DNA of 58,405 nt from Meiothermus cerbereus DSM 11376 (GCF_000620065.1 NZ_JHVI01000025.1:1-58405); one strand, 5' to 3'; counted from the first letter of the stretch, positions 36,663 through 45,309 are shown. The notes: a model not told the origin generated them from the letters alone. Numbers and translations: made by a program.

Positions 36663-37811
36663 GTGTATACATCTGTAAGCCGAAGTTTAGACGAGCGCTT
36701 TATCCAGCGCACCCTCCAGCTCGCAGAAAGGGGCCGCGGCCACACCCACCCGAACCCCCTGGTTGGCGCAGTACTGGTAAAAGATGGCCAGATCGTAGGA
36801 GAAGGCCATCACCCCTGCGCGGGTGCGCCCCACGCCGAAATCTTTGCTTTGCGACAAGCTGGCACCGCTGCTTTTGGGGCCACCCTTTACACCAGCCTCG
36901 AGCCCTGCAACCATCACGGGCGCACCCCGCCCTGCTCGCTGGCCTTGCTGGAAGCCGGGGTAGCCCGGGTAGTGGTTGCGGCCCGCGACCCCAACCCCAA
37001 AGCCCAGGGCGGCCTGGAGCGGCTCAGGGCGGCGGGCGTTCAGGTGGAAGCAGGGCTCTTAGAACAGGCCGCGCTGGCCCAGAACGAGGTGTTTTTCCAC
37101 GGCCTAAAGCAGCAGCGGCCCTTTGTGCTCTGGAAGACCGCGCTGAGCCTGGACGGGCAGGCAGCCACCCAGAGCGGCCATGCGTACTGGATCTCAAATG
37201 CACTCGCCCGGCAGGTGGCCCAGGGCTACCGCCAGTGGCTGCCGGCGGTGATGGTGGGCGTGGGCACGGTACTGGCCGACGATCCGATGCTCACCGTGCG
37301 CGAACCGGATTTCAGGGCTTTTCCCTGGATGCTCGAGCCGCCCGCACTACGTGACCCCTTGAAGGTGGTGCTCGACAGCCAGGCCCGCACCCCCCCTACC
37401 GCCCGGCTCTTCGCCCCAGGACCCCGAGGCGAGGCTGCAAAAGTCGTTGTCCTGGTGGGCCCCCAGGCCCCCAAGGCACGCCTGCAAGCCCTGGAAGAGC
37501 GGGGCGCTACGGTGGTCGAGCTGCCTACAGAAGAGGGCCGGGTCAGCCTCGAGGCCGCCCTGAGCTGGCTGTGGGCCCAGGGCCTGGACGGCGTCCTGCT
37601 GGAAGGCGGCCCTACCCTGGCCGGGGCTTTCTTGAAGCGGGGATGGATCGACAAAGTAGCGCTCTTCCTGGCACCAAAGCTGGTGGGCCAAGGGCGCAGC
37701 GCACTGGCCGGTTTCGCGGTGGAGCGCATGGAACAAGCGCGGGACCTCGAGGTCAGCCGGCTGGAGGTGCTGCAAGGGGACATCTGGCTGGAGGGCTATC
37801 CCAAGGAGTAG
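36663..37811 (+). CDS. ribD: Bifunctional riboflavin deaminase/reductase RibD
   Basis: This protein of about 382 residues performs steps two and three of the riboflavin pathway. The zinc deaminase half has PHAEIFALRQAG and PCNHHGRTPPC. The reductase half, from about residue 145, has WKTALSLDGQAA and GGPTLAGAFL. The start is uncertain. The frame is open back to 36507, but that part encodes the riboswitch. GTG 36663 is the last plausible start before the conserved LDERFIQRTLQLAERGRG; it has no close ribosome-binding site. The gene ends 2 bp before ribE. Confidence 0.9.
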   Translation: MYTSVSRSLDERFIQRTLQLAERGRGHTHPNPLVGAVLVKDGQIVGEGHHPCAGAPHAEIFALRQAGTAAFGATLYTSLEPCNHHGRTPPCSLALLEAGVARVVVAARDPNPKAQGGLERLRAAGVQVEAGLLEQAALAQNEVFFHGLKQQRPFVLWKTALSLDGQAATQSGHAYWISNALARQVAQGYRQWLPAVMVGVGTVLADDPMLTVREPDFRAFPWMLEPPALRDPLKVVLDSQARTPPTARLFAPGPRGEAAKVVVLVGPQAPKARLQALEERGATVVELPTEEGRVSLEAALSWLWAQGLDGVLLEGGPTLAGAFLKRGWIDKVALFLAPKLVGQGRSALAGFAVERMEQARDLEVSRLEVLQGDIWLEGYPKE

Positions 37812-37813
37812 AC

Positions 37814-38416
37814 ATGTTTACTGGAATCGTGGAGGAAGTGGGCACCATTCGCGAATCAAGCCAACGGGGCGAGCTACAGCGTATTGTGATTGAGGCCACA
37901 AAGGCGCTTCAAGGAACGCAGTTGGGCGATTCCATTGCGGTCTCGGGGGTCTGCCTGACCGTGGTGGAACTACAGCCGGAGGGCTTTTCGGTAGAGCTGG
38001 CCCAGGAAACCCTACGCCGCACCGCCCCCCGCTGGGAGGTGGGGCAGCGGGTCAACCTCGAGCGGGCCCTGGCCCTGGGTGGGCGGCTGGGCGGGCACCT
38101 GGTCACCGGCCACGTGGACGGGCAGGCCCGGGTGCTCCGGGTGCAGCGGGTGATGGGGGCCTGGGACGTCTGGTTCGAGGCCCCACCCACGCTGGCCCAT
38201 TACATCGCTCCCAAGGGCTCGGTGGCCCTGGATGGTGTCTCGCTCACGGTGGCCGGGGTCGAGGAAAACCGCTTCTGGGTGACGCTGATCCCCCACACCC
38301 TGGAGCAGACCACCCTGCACACACTTGCAGAGGGCGACCGGGTGAACCTCGAGGTCGACCTGCTGGCCCGCTACCTTGAACGCCTGGTAATCCTGCGGGG
38401 AGGCAGCCATGCTTAG
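37814..38416 (+). CDS. ribE: Riboflavin synthase, alpha subunit
   Basis: This 200-residue enzyme dismutates two lumazines to riboflavin. It has the family's internal duplication. The first half begins MFTGIVEEVGTI and has GVCLTVVE and GGHLVTGHVDG. The second half has DGVSLTVAGVEENRFWVTLI. ATG 37814 follows AAGGAG; the open frame upstream is inside ribD. It overlaps ribBA by 8 bp. Confidence 0.96.
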   Translation: MFTGIVEEVGTIRESSQRGELQRIVIEATKALQGTQLGDSIAVSGVCLTVVELQPEGFSVELAQETLRRTAPRWEVGQRVNLERALALGGRLGGHLVTGHVDGQARVLRVQRVMGAWDVWFEAPPTLAHYIAPKGSVALDGVSLTVAGVEENRFWVTLIPHTLEQTTLHTLAEGDRVNLEVDLLARYLERLVILRGGSHA

Positions 38417-39608
38417 CCCAGTACCCGAACTGATCGAAGAGTTGCGCGTGGGTCGGCCAATTATCCTGGTCGACGACGAAGACCGGGAGAACGAGGGCGA
38501 CCTGGTGATGGCCGCCGAGCACATGAGCACCGAGTGGATGGCCTTCATCATCCGTCACACCGGCGGGGTGGTCTGCCTGGCGATGAGCGAGGAATGGGCC
38601 GACCGGCTGGATCTGCCCCCCATGGTCAAGGACAACACCGCGCCCCGCAGCACTGCTTTCACCGTCTCCATCGAAGCCCGTGAAGGGGTGACCACCGGCA
38701 TCTCGGCCGCCGACCGGGCCACCACAGTGCGCCTGGCGGCCCGCCCAGAGGCCACCGCTGCCGACTTCGTGCGCCCTGGTCACATCTTCCCCTTGCGGGC
38801 TCAGAAAGGTGGTGTGCTGCGCCGGGCCGGCCATACCGAGGCCAGCGTGGACCTCTGCCGCCTGGCCGGGCTCAACCCGGTGGCCGCCATCAGCGAGCTG
38901 ATGCACGATGACGGCTCCATGATGCGCCTGCCGGCCATCCTGGCCTTCGCCCAGCAGCACGGCCTGAAGGTGGGCACCATCGCCGAGCTGATCCGCTACC
39001 GCCTCGAGCTAGGCGACGGCTACGTGCGCCGCGAGGCCGAGGCCAGCCTGCCCACCCGCTTTGGCACCTTCCGCGTGGTGGGGTACCGGGATACCCTCGC
39101 CCAAGGGGAACATGCCGCGCTGGTGATGGGCGACCTGACCGGGGATACGCCGGTGCTGGTGCGGGTGCACTCGGAATGCCTGACCGGCGACAGCCTGCAC
39201 AGCCTGCGCTGCGACTGCGGTTTTCAGCGCGACCTGGCTTTGCAGCAGATCGCCCAGGAAGGGCGCGGCGTGCTGGTCTACCTGCGCCAGGAAGGGCGCG
39301 GTATCGGCCTCATCAACAAGCTAAAGGCCTACGCCCTGCAAGACCAGGGGCTGGACACCGTGGAGGCCAACCTGGCCCTGGGCTTTCCCCCCGATCTGCG
39401 CGACTATGGGGTGGGGGCCCAGATTCTGCGCGACCTGGGCATCCGCCGGATGCGCCTGCTCACCAACAACCCCCGCAAGGTGCGGGCTTTGGAGGGTTTT
39501 GGCCTCGAGATCGTCGAACGGTTGCCGCTCAAGGGTGGTGACAACCCACACAACCAGCGCTACCTGCTCACCAAGCGGGAGCGGCTGGGGCACTGGCTTG
39601 AAGACTAG
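38409..39608 (+). CDS. ribBA: Bifunctional DHBP synthase/GTP cyclohydrolase II RibBA
   Basis: This 399-residue fusion makes both precursors of lumazine. The RibB half (about 1-200) has DDEDRENEGDLVMAAEHM and RHTGGVVCLAM. The RibA half has the zinc site CLTGDSLHSLRCDCGFQ, then LRQEGRGIGLINKLKAY and LTNNPRKV. All catalytic motifs appear intact in both halves. Its GTP substrate comes from the adjacent purine pathway. Confidence 0.97.
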   Translation: MLSPVPELIEELRVGRPIILVDDEDRENEGDLVMAAEHMSTEWMAFIIRHTGGVVCLAMSEEWADRLDLPPMVKDNTAPRSTAFTVSIEAREGVTTGISAADRATTVRLAARPEATAADFVRPGHIFPLRAQKGGVLRRAGHTEASVDLCRLAGLNPVAAISELMHDDGSMMRLPAILAFAQQHGLKVGTIAELIRYRLELGDGYVRREAEASLPTRFGTFRVVGYRDTLAQGEHAALVMGDLTGDTPVLVRVHSECLTGDSLHSLRCDCGFQRDLALQQIAQEGRGVLVYLRQEGRGIGLINKLKAYALQDQGLDTVEANLALGFPPDLRDYGVGAQILRDLGIRRMRLLTNNPRKVRALEGFGLEIVERLPLKGGDNPHNQRYLLTKRERLGHWLED

Positions 39609-39639
39609 AAAAAGACCGGGCGAGGGTTTCGCCCGGTCT
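39609..39639 (-). terminator. Terminator between ribBA and the convergent ferritin-like gene
   Basis: AGACCGGGCGA and TCGCCCGGTCT form a perfect 11-bp stem with a 5-nt loop. The T run is on the minus strand, serving the gene at 39696. On the plus strand it lies next to the ribBA stop codon. Confidence 0.85.
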
Positions 39640-39695
39640 GCTGGCCTGGAGCCCTTTTGCTGGGGCTTTTCACCCGCTCGAGGGTGCAATAAAGC

Positions 39696-40589
39696 TCAGG
39701 TGGTCTTGATCGGGCCGTTGAGCCCCATCGGGAAGAAGCCACCCATGCTTACGTTGGCGCTGCCGTTGAGGTAGACGATTTTGAGCACCTCGCTGGTGGT
39801 GCGCCCAAAGGCCACCGCGTTGGCATCGGCGACCACCAGGTTGGCCTTGCCCATCTTGGTAATGCCCTCATCCTTACCGCCGCCCACGCTGGCGCGCAGG
39901 TTGCTGATGGCGTCTACCACCTGCTCCACGGTGAGGCTTGGGGTAACCATCATGTTCTTGCGATCGTACAGCAGCAGCCGGATGACCCCAGCGTGGTAGG
40001 CCTCCACCGCCAGAATTCCCGCGGCTGGATCCAGGACGTTGTTCTTGTCGGTGATGAGCCTGGCTGCGCCCTTGTAGGCGGTGACGCCCACATCCTCAAA
40101 AATAAAAGCCCCGTGAATGAAGAAGAGCTCGTTTGCGAAGGGGTTGAAATTGGTGATGGCCCCGCCGCTGGCGGCACTCCCGGCAGCCCGGAAGGCCTGG
40201 TCGAGGTCAATAACCGGACGATTGACCGCAGCCGACCCCAGGGCCTGGCGAAGGAATTTCACATGGGCCAGCTCGTCCTCGGCAATTTCCTGGGCATATT
40301 GGAGCACGTCCGGGCTCAGGCCGGGAATCGGGCTGGTTCCATCGAAGCCTGAAGGCAGGCGGATTTCGGCACTGCCGCCGATGGTCTTGATCTCGTTGAT
40401 GCGCCCCACCGCGGCCAGGTAAAAGGCGGCCTCGAGGTACTCCAGATTGAGGGCAAAGTTGAGGATGGCCACATCCTGGTTGGGGCCCTGGCTCATACCA
40501 GGGGTGGTGGCACAAGCACCCATCACACCCCCCAAGACCAAACCAGTACCCATCACACCGGTCTGCTTCAGCATCTCCCTGCGGTTCAT
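39696..40589 (-). CDS. Exported ferritin-like protein, probable Tat lipoprotein
   Basis: This 297-residue protein has an N-terminal Tat-type signal (NRREMLKQTG, then a hydrophobic stretch and the lipobox-like VMGACATT). The mature part is a ferritin-like four-helix domain of the Ferritin_2/dessication-related type: NLEYLEAAFYLAAVG, AEDELAHVKFLRQALG, HGAFIFEDVGVTAYKG and GILAVEAYHAGVIRLLLY. These supply Glu and His for a di-iron site. ATG 40589 follows GGAGGT; a longer frame starts inside a repeat. It may oxidise iron or detoxify peroxide outside the membrane, which is an inference. Confidence 0.83.
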   Translation of the reverse strand: MNRREMLKQTGVMGTGLVLGGVMGACATTPGMSQGPNQDVAILNFALNLEYLEAAFYLAAVGRINEIKTIGGSAEIRLPSGFDGTSPIPGLSPDVLQYAQEIAEDELAHVKFLRQALGSAAVNRPVIDLDQAFRAAGSAASGGAITNFNPFANELFFIHGAFIFEDVGVTAYKGAARLITDKNNVLDPAAGILAVEAYHAGVIRLLLYDRKNMMVTPSLTVEQVVDAISNLRASVGGGKDEGITKMGKANLVVADANAVAFGRTTSEVLKIVYLNGSANVSMGGFFPMGLNGPIKTT

Positions 40590-40600
40590 ATCTACCTCCA

Positions 40601-40703
40601 GAAATGTCCTTGATTGGTGCTTTGCCTTGGGGCGCCCACCTGAAGCGCGCCAAGAGTCGGTTTTGATCTGCACTAAACAGAAAGCTTCAGGTGGGGTTTA
40701 TTT
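40601..40703 (+). repeat. Hairpin repeat family 1, copy F
   Basis: GAAATGTCCTTGATTGGTGC, CCCACCTGAAGC and AAACAGAAAGCTTCAGGTGG match the family, with a shortened centre. It contains the stop codon and last few codons of the CHRD gene. Confidence 0.78.
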
Positions 40704-41196
40704 GAATCTGCCCACGTAGCTCGCCCGCCCGGAAAGCTGCGGTATGAATGTCGAAGTAAAGCTCTCCCCGGTACAGGCGGTTCAGGTCGTCCAGGCTTAG
40801 CTCGAGCCGATCCATAAAGGTAGCGCTTCGACCATCGGGTGCGCTCATCACCTTGAGCGCCTGCAGCAAGGGGCCGTTTTGTCCCTTGGCCCCTCGGTGC
40901 AGGTGAACGGCGCTGGTCAGGCGGGCGTTCAGGGCGGGGTCGTCCACCGGATCGCGGGTGTAGTCGCGGAAAGGACCCGCCAGGTTGGCCACCGCGCCCT
41001 GGATGCTCAGGCTGGAACCCATGAGCTCGAGGCGCACCACCGCCAGGGCCGACGTGTTGACCGGGTTCGGCACCACCTCAGCCCCATTCAGGAGCACGGC
41101 CCGCACAAAGCCGCCCATCCCCTGGGCCTGTACACCCCCCAGGCCCAGCACGGCCAGGCTGGCCCCCATGCCACCTAGAAACAAGCGACGCCGCAT
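40687..41196 (-). CDS. Exported CHRD-domain protein
   Basis: This 169-residue protein starts with a Tat-like signal (MRRRLFLGGMGASLAVLGLGGVQAQ). The remainder is one CHRD domain: a beta-rich fold with AVLLNGAEVVPNP, SAVHLHRGAKGQNGP, and LYFDIHTAAFRAGELRGQI at its end. CHRD domains occur in chordin and in many bacterial secreted proteins, where their role is unknown. It starts 12 bp after the upstream ferritin-like gene. Its last residues (NPT) and stop codon come from a family 1 repeat. Confidence 0.82.
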   Translation of the reverse strand: MRRRLFLGGMGASLAVLGLGGVQAQGMGGFVRAVLLNGAEVVPNPVNTSALAVVRLELMGSSLSIQGAVANLAGPFRDYTRDPVDDPALNARLTSAVHLHRGAKGQNGPLLQALKVMSAPDGRSATFMDRLELSLDDLNRLYRGELYFDIHTAAFRAGELRGQIQINPT

Positions 41197-41208
41197 CTCA
41201 AATCACCT

Positions 41209-41841
41209 TTACTTGCGGACAAAACCTTGCACAGCCTGGGTAGCCTGCTGAGGGGTGATGGCGACGGCAAAGGCCCGACCCACCGGGGTCTGGGTGCCTT
41301 CTACCCGCCCACCCAGGCTCAGCACCGAGTCGCGCAGGATGGCCAGGTGGGCTTCCTCGTTCATGGCGATGCTGGCCGCTGCCGAGAGCACGGCTTTGTT
41401 TTGAATCAGGGGGATGGCCCCCAGATAGGCCCCGGTAAAGGCGGTCTCGAGGGCCACCAGGGTCTCCAGCACCTTGAGCCGGTTGGCGGTGTTGAACTGC
41501 AGGTCGCCGTAGGCAAACTGTGGGCGGGCCACCGGCATGGCATTGAAGGGCCCCCGGATGGTATCGGTCAGGGCCTTGACGTGCGCTTCCTCGTGCTTCA
41601 GGGCCTCGGACAGGTAGTCCCGAATCTCACCCGGAAAGTTCACCGTCAGGGCCCGGGTGTAGGCGTCGGTAGCCAGGTACTCGGCGGTCAGGGCCAGGTT
41701 GAGCACGTCCAGATCGCTCACGCCCTGCGACTGGGCCAAGGCCTGTCCTACCAGGCTGTGAGCCAGGGCCGTGGAGAGACCGGCGGCGGTCAAGACCTTA
41801 ACGAACTTCCTGCGGGCCAGGTTTTGGGGTTGCTTTTCCAT
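41209..41841 (-). CDS. Exported ferritin-like protein, Ferritin_2 type
   Basis: This 210-residue protein has a Tat signal (ARRKFVKVLTAAGLSTALAH) cleaved near ALAQ. The mature part is a ferritin-like helix bundle, with LALTAEYLATDAYTRAL, LKHEEAHVKALTD, VALETAFTGAYLGA and AMNEEAHLAILRDSV. Repeated EE/EAH motifs could form a di-iron site. It is followed closely by the CHRD gene and a second ferritin-like gene, forming a three-gene export unit. The start ATG follows GGAGGTG. Confidence 0.85.
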   Translation of the reverse strand: MEKQPQNLARRKFVKVLTAAGLSTALAHSLVGQALAQSQGVSDLDVLNLALTAEYLATDAYTRALTVNFPGEIRDYLSEALKHEEAHVKALTDTIRGPFNAMPVARPQFAYGDLQFNTANRLKVLETLVALETAFTGAYLGAIPLIQNKAVLSAAASIAMNEEAHLAILRDSVLSLGGRVEGTQTPVGRAFAVAITPQQATQAVQGFVRK

Positions 41842-41918
41842 TTTGCACCTCCAACCTGCTGTTCGCAGCCGGAGGGGTGTTTGGATTAACAGGCCAAACC
41901 AGCGGCTTTGTACCCCAT

Positions 41919-42132
41919 GCCAGATTCGGTTCTTTCGTTACCGGATGGTGGCGAACGAACCCGACCAAAGTTATCCGCGTAGCGGAGGACAATACCGCCC
42001 CTGGGAAGGGATGCGCTCTCTTCGCCGAGGGCAGCAAGGGGTGTGCTCTAGTTCGACAAGCTCAGCAACCGCAGGATTCAAAAAGATAGCCCCTTGGGAT
42101 TTTTTTGTTTGAGGACCATCCTTTTGAATCCG
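41919..42132 (-). repeat. Hairpin repeat family 2, copy 2 (longer form)
   Basis: Read on the minus strand it begins GGATTCAAAAGGAT, has the partner arm ATCTTTTTGAATCC, continues AGAGCACACCCCTTG, CTCGGCGAAGA, and ends CCGAATCTGG like copy 1. It has about 60 bp more in the centre. It occupies most of the 357-bp gap 41842-42198 between the anti-sigma gene and the ferritin-like gene; nothing else is seen there. Confidence 0.78.
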
Positions 42133-42198
42133 GCAAGAATCGGCATTTCGGCAACCTTCCTCATAAGGTCGCCCAGGGAAATCGAATATCAGCAGCCC

Positions 42199-42816
42199 CT
42201 ACTGGGGTAGACCCAGCAGGGTGGTGGGCTGACGGCTTCCACCCGGGGGCTCGAGCGAGACCGCCAGGGCTTCTGCTTCCAGGGGAAGGCGCAGGCTCTT
42301 AAGCGGGGTACGGAAGGTGGGCAGGGGGGTGGGGCTTCCCTGAACCAGTCCCCAGGCCTGGAAAACCTGACCCCGGGGGGGCCAGCGGTCGAGCAGGACC
42401 AGGGCCAGCTTATCCCCGCGCTGGATGACCCGTCCGACCACCTCGCCTTTAGGGCTGGCCAGGGCGACCACCCGGGTCTGGGGGTCACGCAGCGAAAGCA
42501 ACCAGAAAGCACTCCACCCCCCGCTGTAGCCCAGCCCCAGCAGCAGCAACAGCGCCGCAGCCCGGCTCAGCCAGGCAGGAAGGACAAGGCGCCGGGAAGG
42601 CCGCAGGCGGGCCATGACCTTTTGCTCCAGACCTGGGGGTACTGGGTCTGGGGGAACCAGACCGGCCAGGTCGGCGGCGGTCTCCTGCAGGGCCTTGGCC
42701 TCGGCCCAGAGCTCGGGATAACCCTTGAGGGCGGCCTCGAGCCGCTCCCGCTCCTCGGGCTCTAAAGCCCCCAGGGCATACAAGGGCAGGAGTTCGCGCA
42801 CTTCCTCAGGCTTCAC
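42199..42816 (-). CDS. Anti-sigma factor, RskA-like membrane protein
   Basis: This 205-residue protein has a cytoplasmic N-terminal domain (about 1-75, PEEVRELLPLYALGALEPEE), one transmembrane helix (about 85-105), and an extracytoplasmic RskA-type domain (QTRVVALASPKGEVVGRV, PPRGQVFQAWGL). It should bind and hold the sigma factor encoded just upstream, with which it overlaps by 11 bp. The zinc-binding HxxxCxxC motif of ZAS anti-sigmas is absent, as in RskA. The released signal is unknown. Confidence 0.88.
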   Translation of the reverse strand: MKPEEVRELLPLYALGALEPEERERLEAALKGYPELWAEAKALQETAADLAGLVPPDPVPPGLEQKVMARLRPSRRLVLPAWLSRAAALLLLLGLGYSGGWSAFWLLSLRDPQTRVVALASPKGEVVGRVIQRGDKLALVLLDRWPPRGQVFQAWGLVQGSPTPLPTFRTPLKSLRLPLEAEALAVSLEPPGGSRQPTTLLGLPQ

Positions 42817-43360
42817 GTAGCTCCTCCTTTAGGCGGGAAAGCGCTCGGCGAGCCCGGGTCTTAAGGGTGCCGAGGGGAATGTCGAGCTTGCGGGCGGCCT
42901 CCTGGTGGGCATAGCCCTGGAAAAATAGCACCTCGATGACCTCCCGCTCCTCGGGCTCCAGGCGAGCCAGCGCCTGACGAAGCCGGATGCGGTCCAGATG
43001 ATGCTCCTCGTCGAGTCCGGGGCCGGGAAGGTCGAAGGCCTCGGGCTCATCCTCCGTGGGTTCCAGGGCTTGCGGGCGGGCCTCCAGACGGCGCAGCTGA
43101 TCGACCGTGGTGTGATGGGCAATCGCCAGCAACCAGGCCCGGGCCGAGGCCCTCTTGGGGTCAAACTCCCGGGCATTCCTCCAGATTTTGCTAAAAACTT
43201 CCTGCACCACGTCCTCTCGACTGGCCGAGTCAAGGCCCATGCGCCGGGCCAGGCCCAGAAAAGCCCCCGCATAGCGCCGGAAAATCTGCTGCAAGGCGGC
43301 TTCCTCTCCTTTGGCCGCCAAAGCCAGCAACGCTTCATCGGAGAAGGCCTCGAGGCTCAT
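42806..43360 (-). CDS. ECF sigma factor, SigK-like
   Basis: This 184-residue sigma factor has region 2 (DVVQEVFSKIWRNAREFDP, ARAWLLAIAHHTTVDQLRR) and region 4 (LEPEEREVIEVLFFQGYAHQ, AARKLDIPLGTLKTRARRAL), without region 3. It is paired with an RskA-like anti-sigma. The genes just downstream, past a repeat, encode exported ferritin-like and CHRD proteins. They are candidate regulon members, which is inferred from position. Confidence 0.92.
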   Translation of the reverse strand: MSLEAFSDEALLALAAKGEEAALQQIFRRYAGAFLGLARRMGLDSASREDVVQEVFSKIWRNAREFDPKRASARAWLLAIAHHTTVDQLRRLEARPQALEPTEDEPEAFDLPGPGLDEEHHLDRIRLRQALARLEPEEREVIEVLFFQGYAHQEAARKLDIPLGTLKTRARRALSRLKEELREA

Positions 43361-43434
43361 GCTCGGCCTATACTACCATTCGTATTTTGCTAAAGTTTTG
43401 GTTTTCAGCCTGTGCACAAGCCCACCTGGCCTGC

Positions 43435-43440
43435 TATTCT
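43435..43440 (+). promoter_or_regulatory. -10 box TATTCT of trpS, leaderless type
   Basis: TATTCT is followed by ATCCCAT and the GTG start of trpS. Confidence 0.5.
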
Positions 43441-43447
43441 ATCCCAT

Positions 43448-44488
43448 GTGAAGCGTGTTTTTTCCGGCTTTCAACCCACCGGCGACCTGCACATTGGCAA
43501 CTACCTGGGCGCGATGGTCAACTACATCGCCCTGGGTGAGAAGCTGGGGCAGGACGCCATCTACTGCATTGTGGACTACCACGCCCCCACCAACCCGGCG
43601 GCCTACGACAAAGACTTGCTGGCCCAACGCACCTTCGATGCGGCGCTGGTCAACATGGCTGCAGGGCTCGACCCCAGCACGGTTATTCTTTTCGTGCAGT
43701 CACACGTGCCCGAACACACCGAGCTGGCCTGGGTTTTCAGCACCCAGACCCCCTACGGCGACCTGACCCGCATGACCCAGTTCAAGGACAAGGCGGCCAA
43801 GCTCCAATCGGTTCCGGCGGGCCTGCTGATGTACCCGGTACTGATGGCCGCCGACATCCTGCTGTACAAAGCCGATACCGTGCCGGTGGGCGACGACCAG
43901 ATCCAGCACCTGGAGCTCACCCGCGAGATTGCCCGCCGCTGGAACCTGGAGTACGGCGAAACCTTCCCCGAACCCCAGGGCTACCTGAACCCCCATGCCC
44001 CCCGCGTGCCCGGCATCGACGGCAAGGCCAAGATGTCCAAAAGCGTGGGCAACACCATAGGCCTGCTAGAGGACGAGGAAAGCATCTGGGCCAAGATCCG
44101 CACCATGCCCGACGATCCAGCCCGCATCCGGCTCTCCGACCCCGGCGACCCCGAGCGGAGCGTGGTCTTTAAGTTCTTGCAGTATTTCGCCCCGCCCGAG
44201 CTGGTGCAGGTACTCCGAGAAGAGTACCGTCGGCGGGGCATCGGGACGCTGGTAGTCAAGCAGCTCTTAATGCAAGAGATGATGAAAACCTTGAGGCCCA
44301 TCCGCGAGCGCGCCCAGGAGCTGCGAGCCAACCCCGACCAGGTGCTGGGGGCCCTCGAGGACGGGGCGGCCAAAGCCCGCCGCATCGCCCAGGCCACCAT
44401 GGAAGAGGTACGGGACAAGTTTGGGCTGCTCAGGCCCCGCGGGCGTACATCTGCAGTGCAGGTGCAGCCCAAAGTGGCTTCCCAATAG
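43448..44488 (+). CDS. trpS: Tryptophanyl-tRNA synthetase
   Basis: This 346-residue class I synthetase charges tRNA-Trp. The HIGH-type motif is TGDLHIGNYLG and the KMSKS motif is intact in GKAKMSKSVGN. It begins KRVFSGFQPTG as in other TrpRS. The frame opens at 43412, but GTG 43448 is chosen because it begins the conserved domain and lies 7 nt after a -10 box. It is followed 8 bp later by scpA. No T-box leader is seen. Confidence 0.96.
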   Translation: MKRVFSGFQPTGDLHIGNYLGAMVNYIALGEKLGQDAIYCIVDYHAPTNPAAYDKDLLAQRTFDAALVNMAAGLDPSTVILFVQSHVPEHTELAWVFSTQTPYGDLTRMTQFKDKAAKLQSVPAGLLMYPVLMAADILLYKADTVPVGDDQIQHLELTREIARRWNLEYGETFPEPQGYLNPHAPRVPGIDGKAKMSKSVGNTIGLLEDEESIWAKIRTMPDDPARIRLSDPGDPERSVVFKFLQYFAPPELVQVLREEYRRRGIGTLVVKQLLMQEMMKTLRPIRERAQELRANPDQVLGALEDGAAKARRIAQATMEEVRDKFGLLRPRGRTSAVQVQPKVASQ

Positions 44489-44496
44489 GCCAGACC

Positions 44497-45171
44497 GTGA
44501 TCACCCTGAGCTTTGGCAACTTTAGCGGAACCCCCCGCGAGCTTTCCGAGCAGGTGCGCAAAGGCCGGATCGCGGCCCAAGACCTGCCAGTACTGGCCCT
44601 CACCGAGCAAGCCCTGGCCCAGGTAGAAGCCCTGGGGCTCACCGAGCGGAGCGAGCTACTGCCCCTGCTGGCCGAGCTGGTGCTCTTCAAGCTGCGGGCT
44701 TTTGCCAAGCGGCCCCAGGTAATTCTGGCCGAGGACGAAACGCTGGAAGAAGAGAGCAGCCCAGCATTCCTGGAGACCCTGGTGGCCCTGGAAGAGGCTA
44801 TCGCCTTCCTCGATCAGCGTTCCCGCGAGCGAGCGCGCGTGCTGCCGGTACCCCCTTCTCCCCTGCCCAAAGACCGACGCCTGCGCCCCATGCCCTTGCA
44901 CATGCTGGTGCGGGCGGTAGAGCCCTTTGCTAGACGGGCCGAGCTTCACCTCGAGCCCGAGACCTTTGGCCTGCGCGAAGCCTGGGAGCGCATCAAGGGC
45001 TTTTTGTGGGGTGTGGGCCGGGCCCTGTTTAGCCGGATGCCTTTTCGTAGCTGGAGCGAACAAACGGTAGCTTTTGCCTCCCTCTTGGAAGCCAAGAAGC
45101 AGGGTGAGGTGGAGTTGTGGCAACAAGATAATTTTGGGGCGCTCGAGGTCGAGCTAATAACCAACCGCTAG
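44497..45171 (+). CDS. scpA: Segregation and condensation protein A
   Basis: This 224-residue kleisin links SMC heads to form the condensin-like complex. The N-terminal domain (about 1-90) has GTPRELSEQVRKGRIAAQDL and ELLPLLAELVLFKLRAF, a recognisable ScpA pattern. The C-terminal winged helix (about 175-224) includes QTVAFASLLEAKKQGEVELW. GTG 44497 is the start. scpB is not adjacent, although it follows scpA in many bacteria. It is co-transcribed with trpS. Confidence 0.9.
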   Translation: MITLSFGNFSGTPRELSEQVRKGRIAAQDLPVLALTEQALAQVEALGLTERSELLPLLAELVLFKLRAFAKRPQVILAEDETLEEESSPAFLETLVALEEAIAFLDQRSRERARVLPVPPSPLPKDRRLRPMPLHMLVRAVEPFARRAELHLEPETFGLREAWERIKGFLWGVGRALFSRMPFRSWSEQTVAFASLLEAKKQGEVELWQQDNFGALEVELITNR

Positions 45172-45309
45172 CGCACTTCAATCACCAATTCTCAGGTGGG
45201 GTGGGCGTATAATCCCCGCCTACCGCCAGAGAATGTCCCGCCGGAGAGGGCAATACGGCATCAAGCTACATGTTTGCCAGAAACGCATCAAGGGCTGTGG
45301 CCCAATCCA

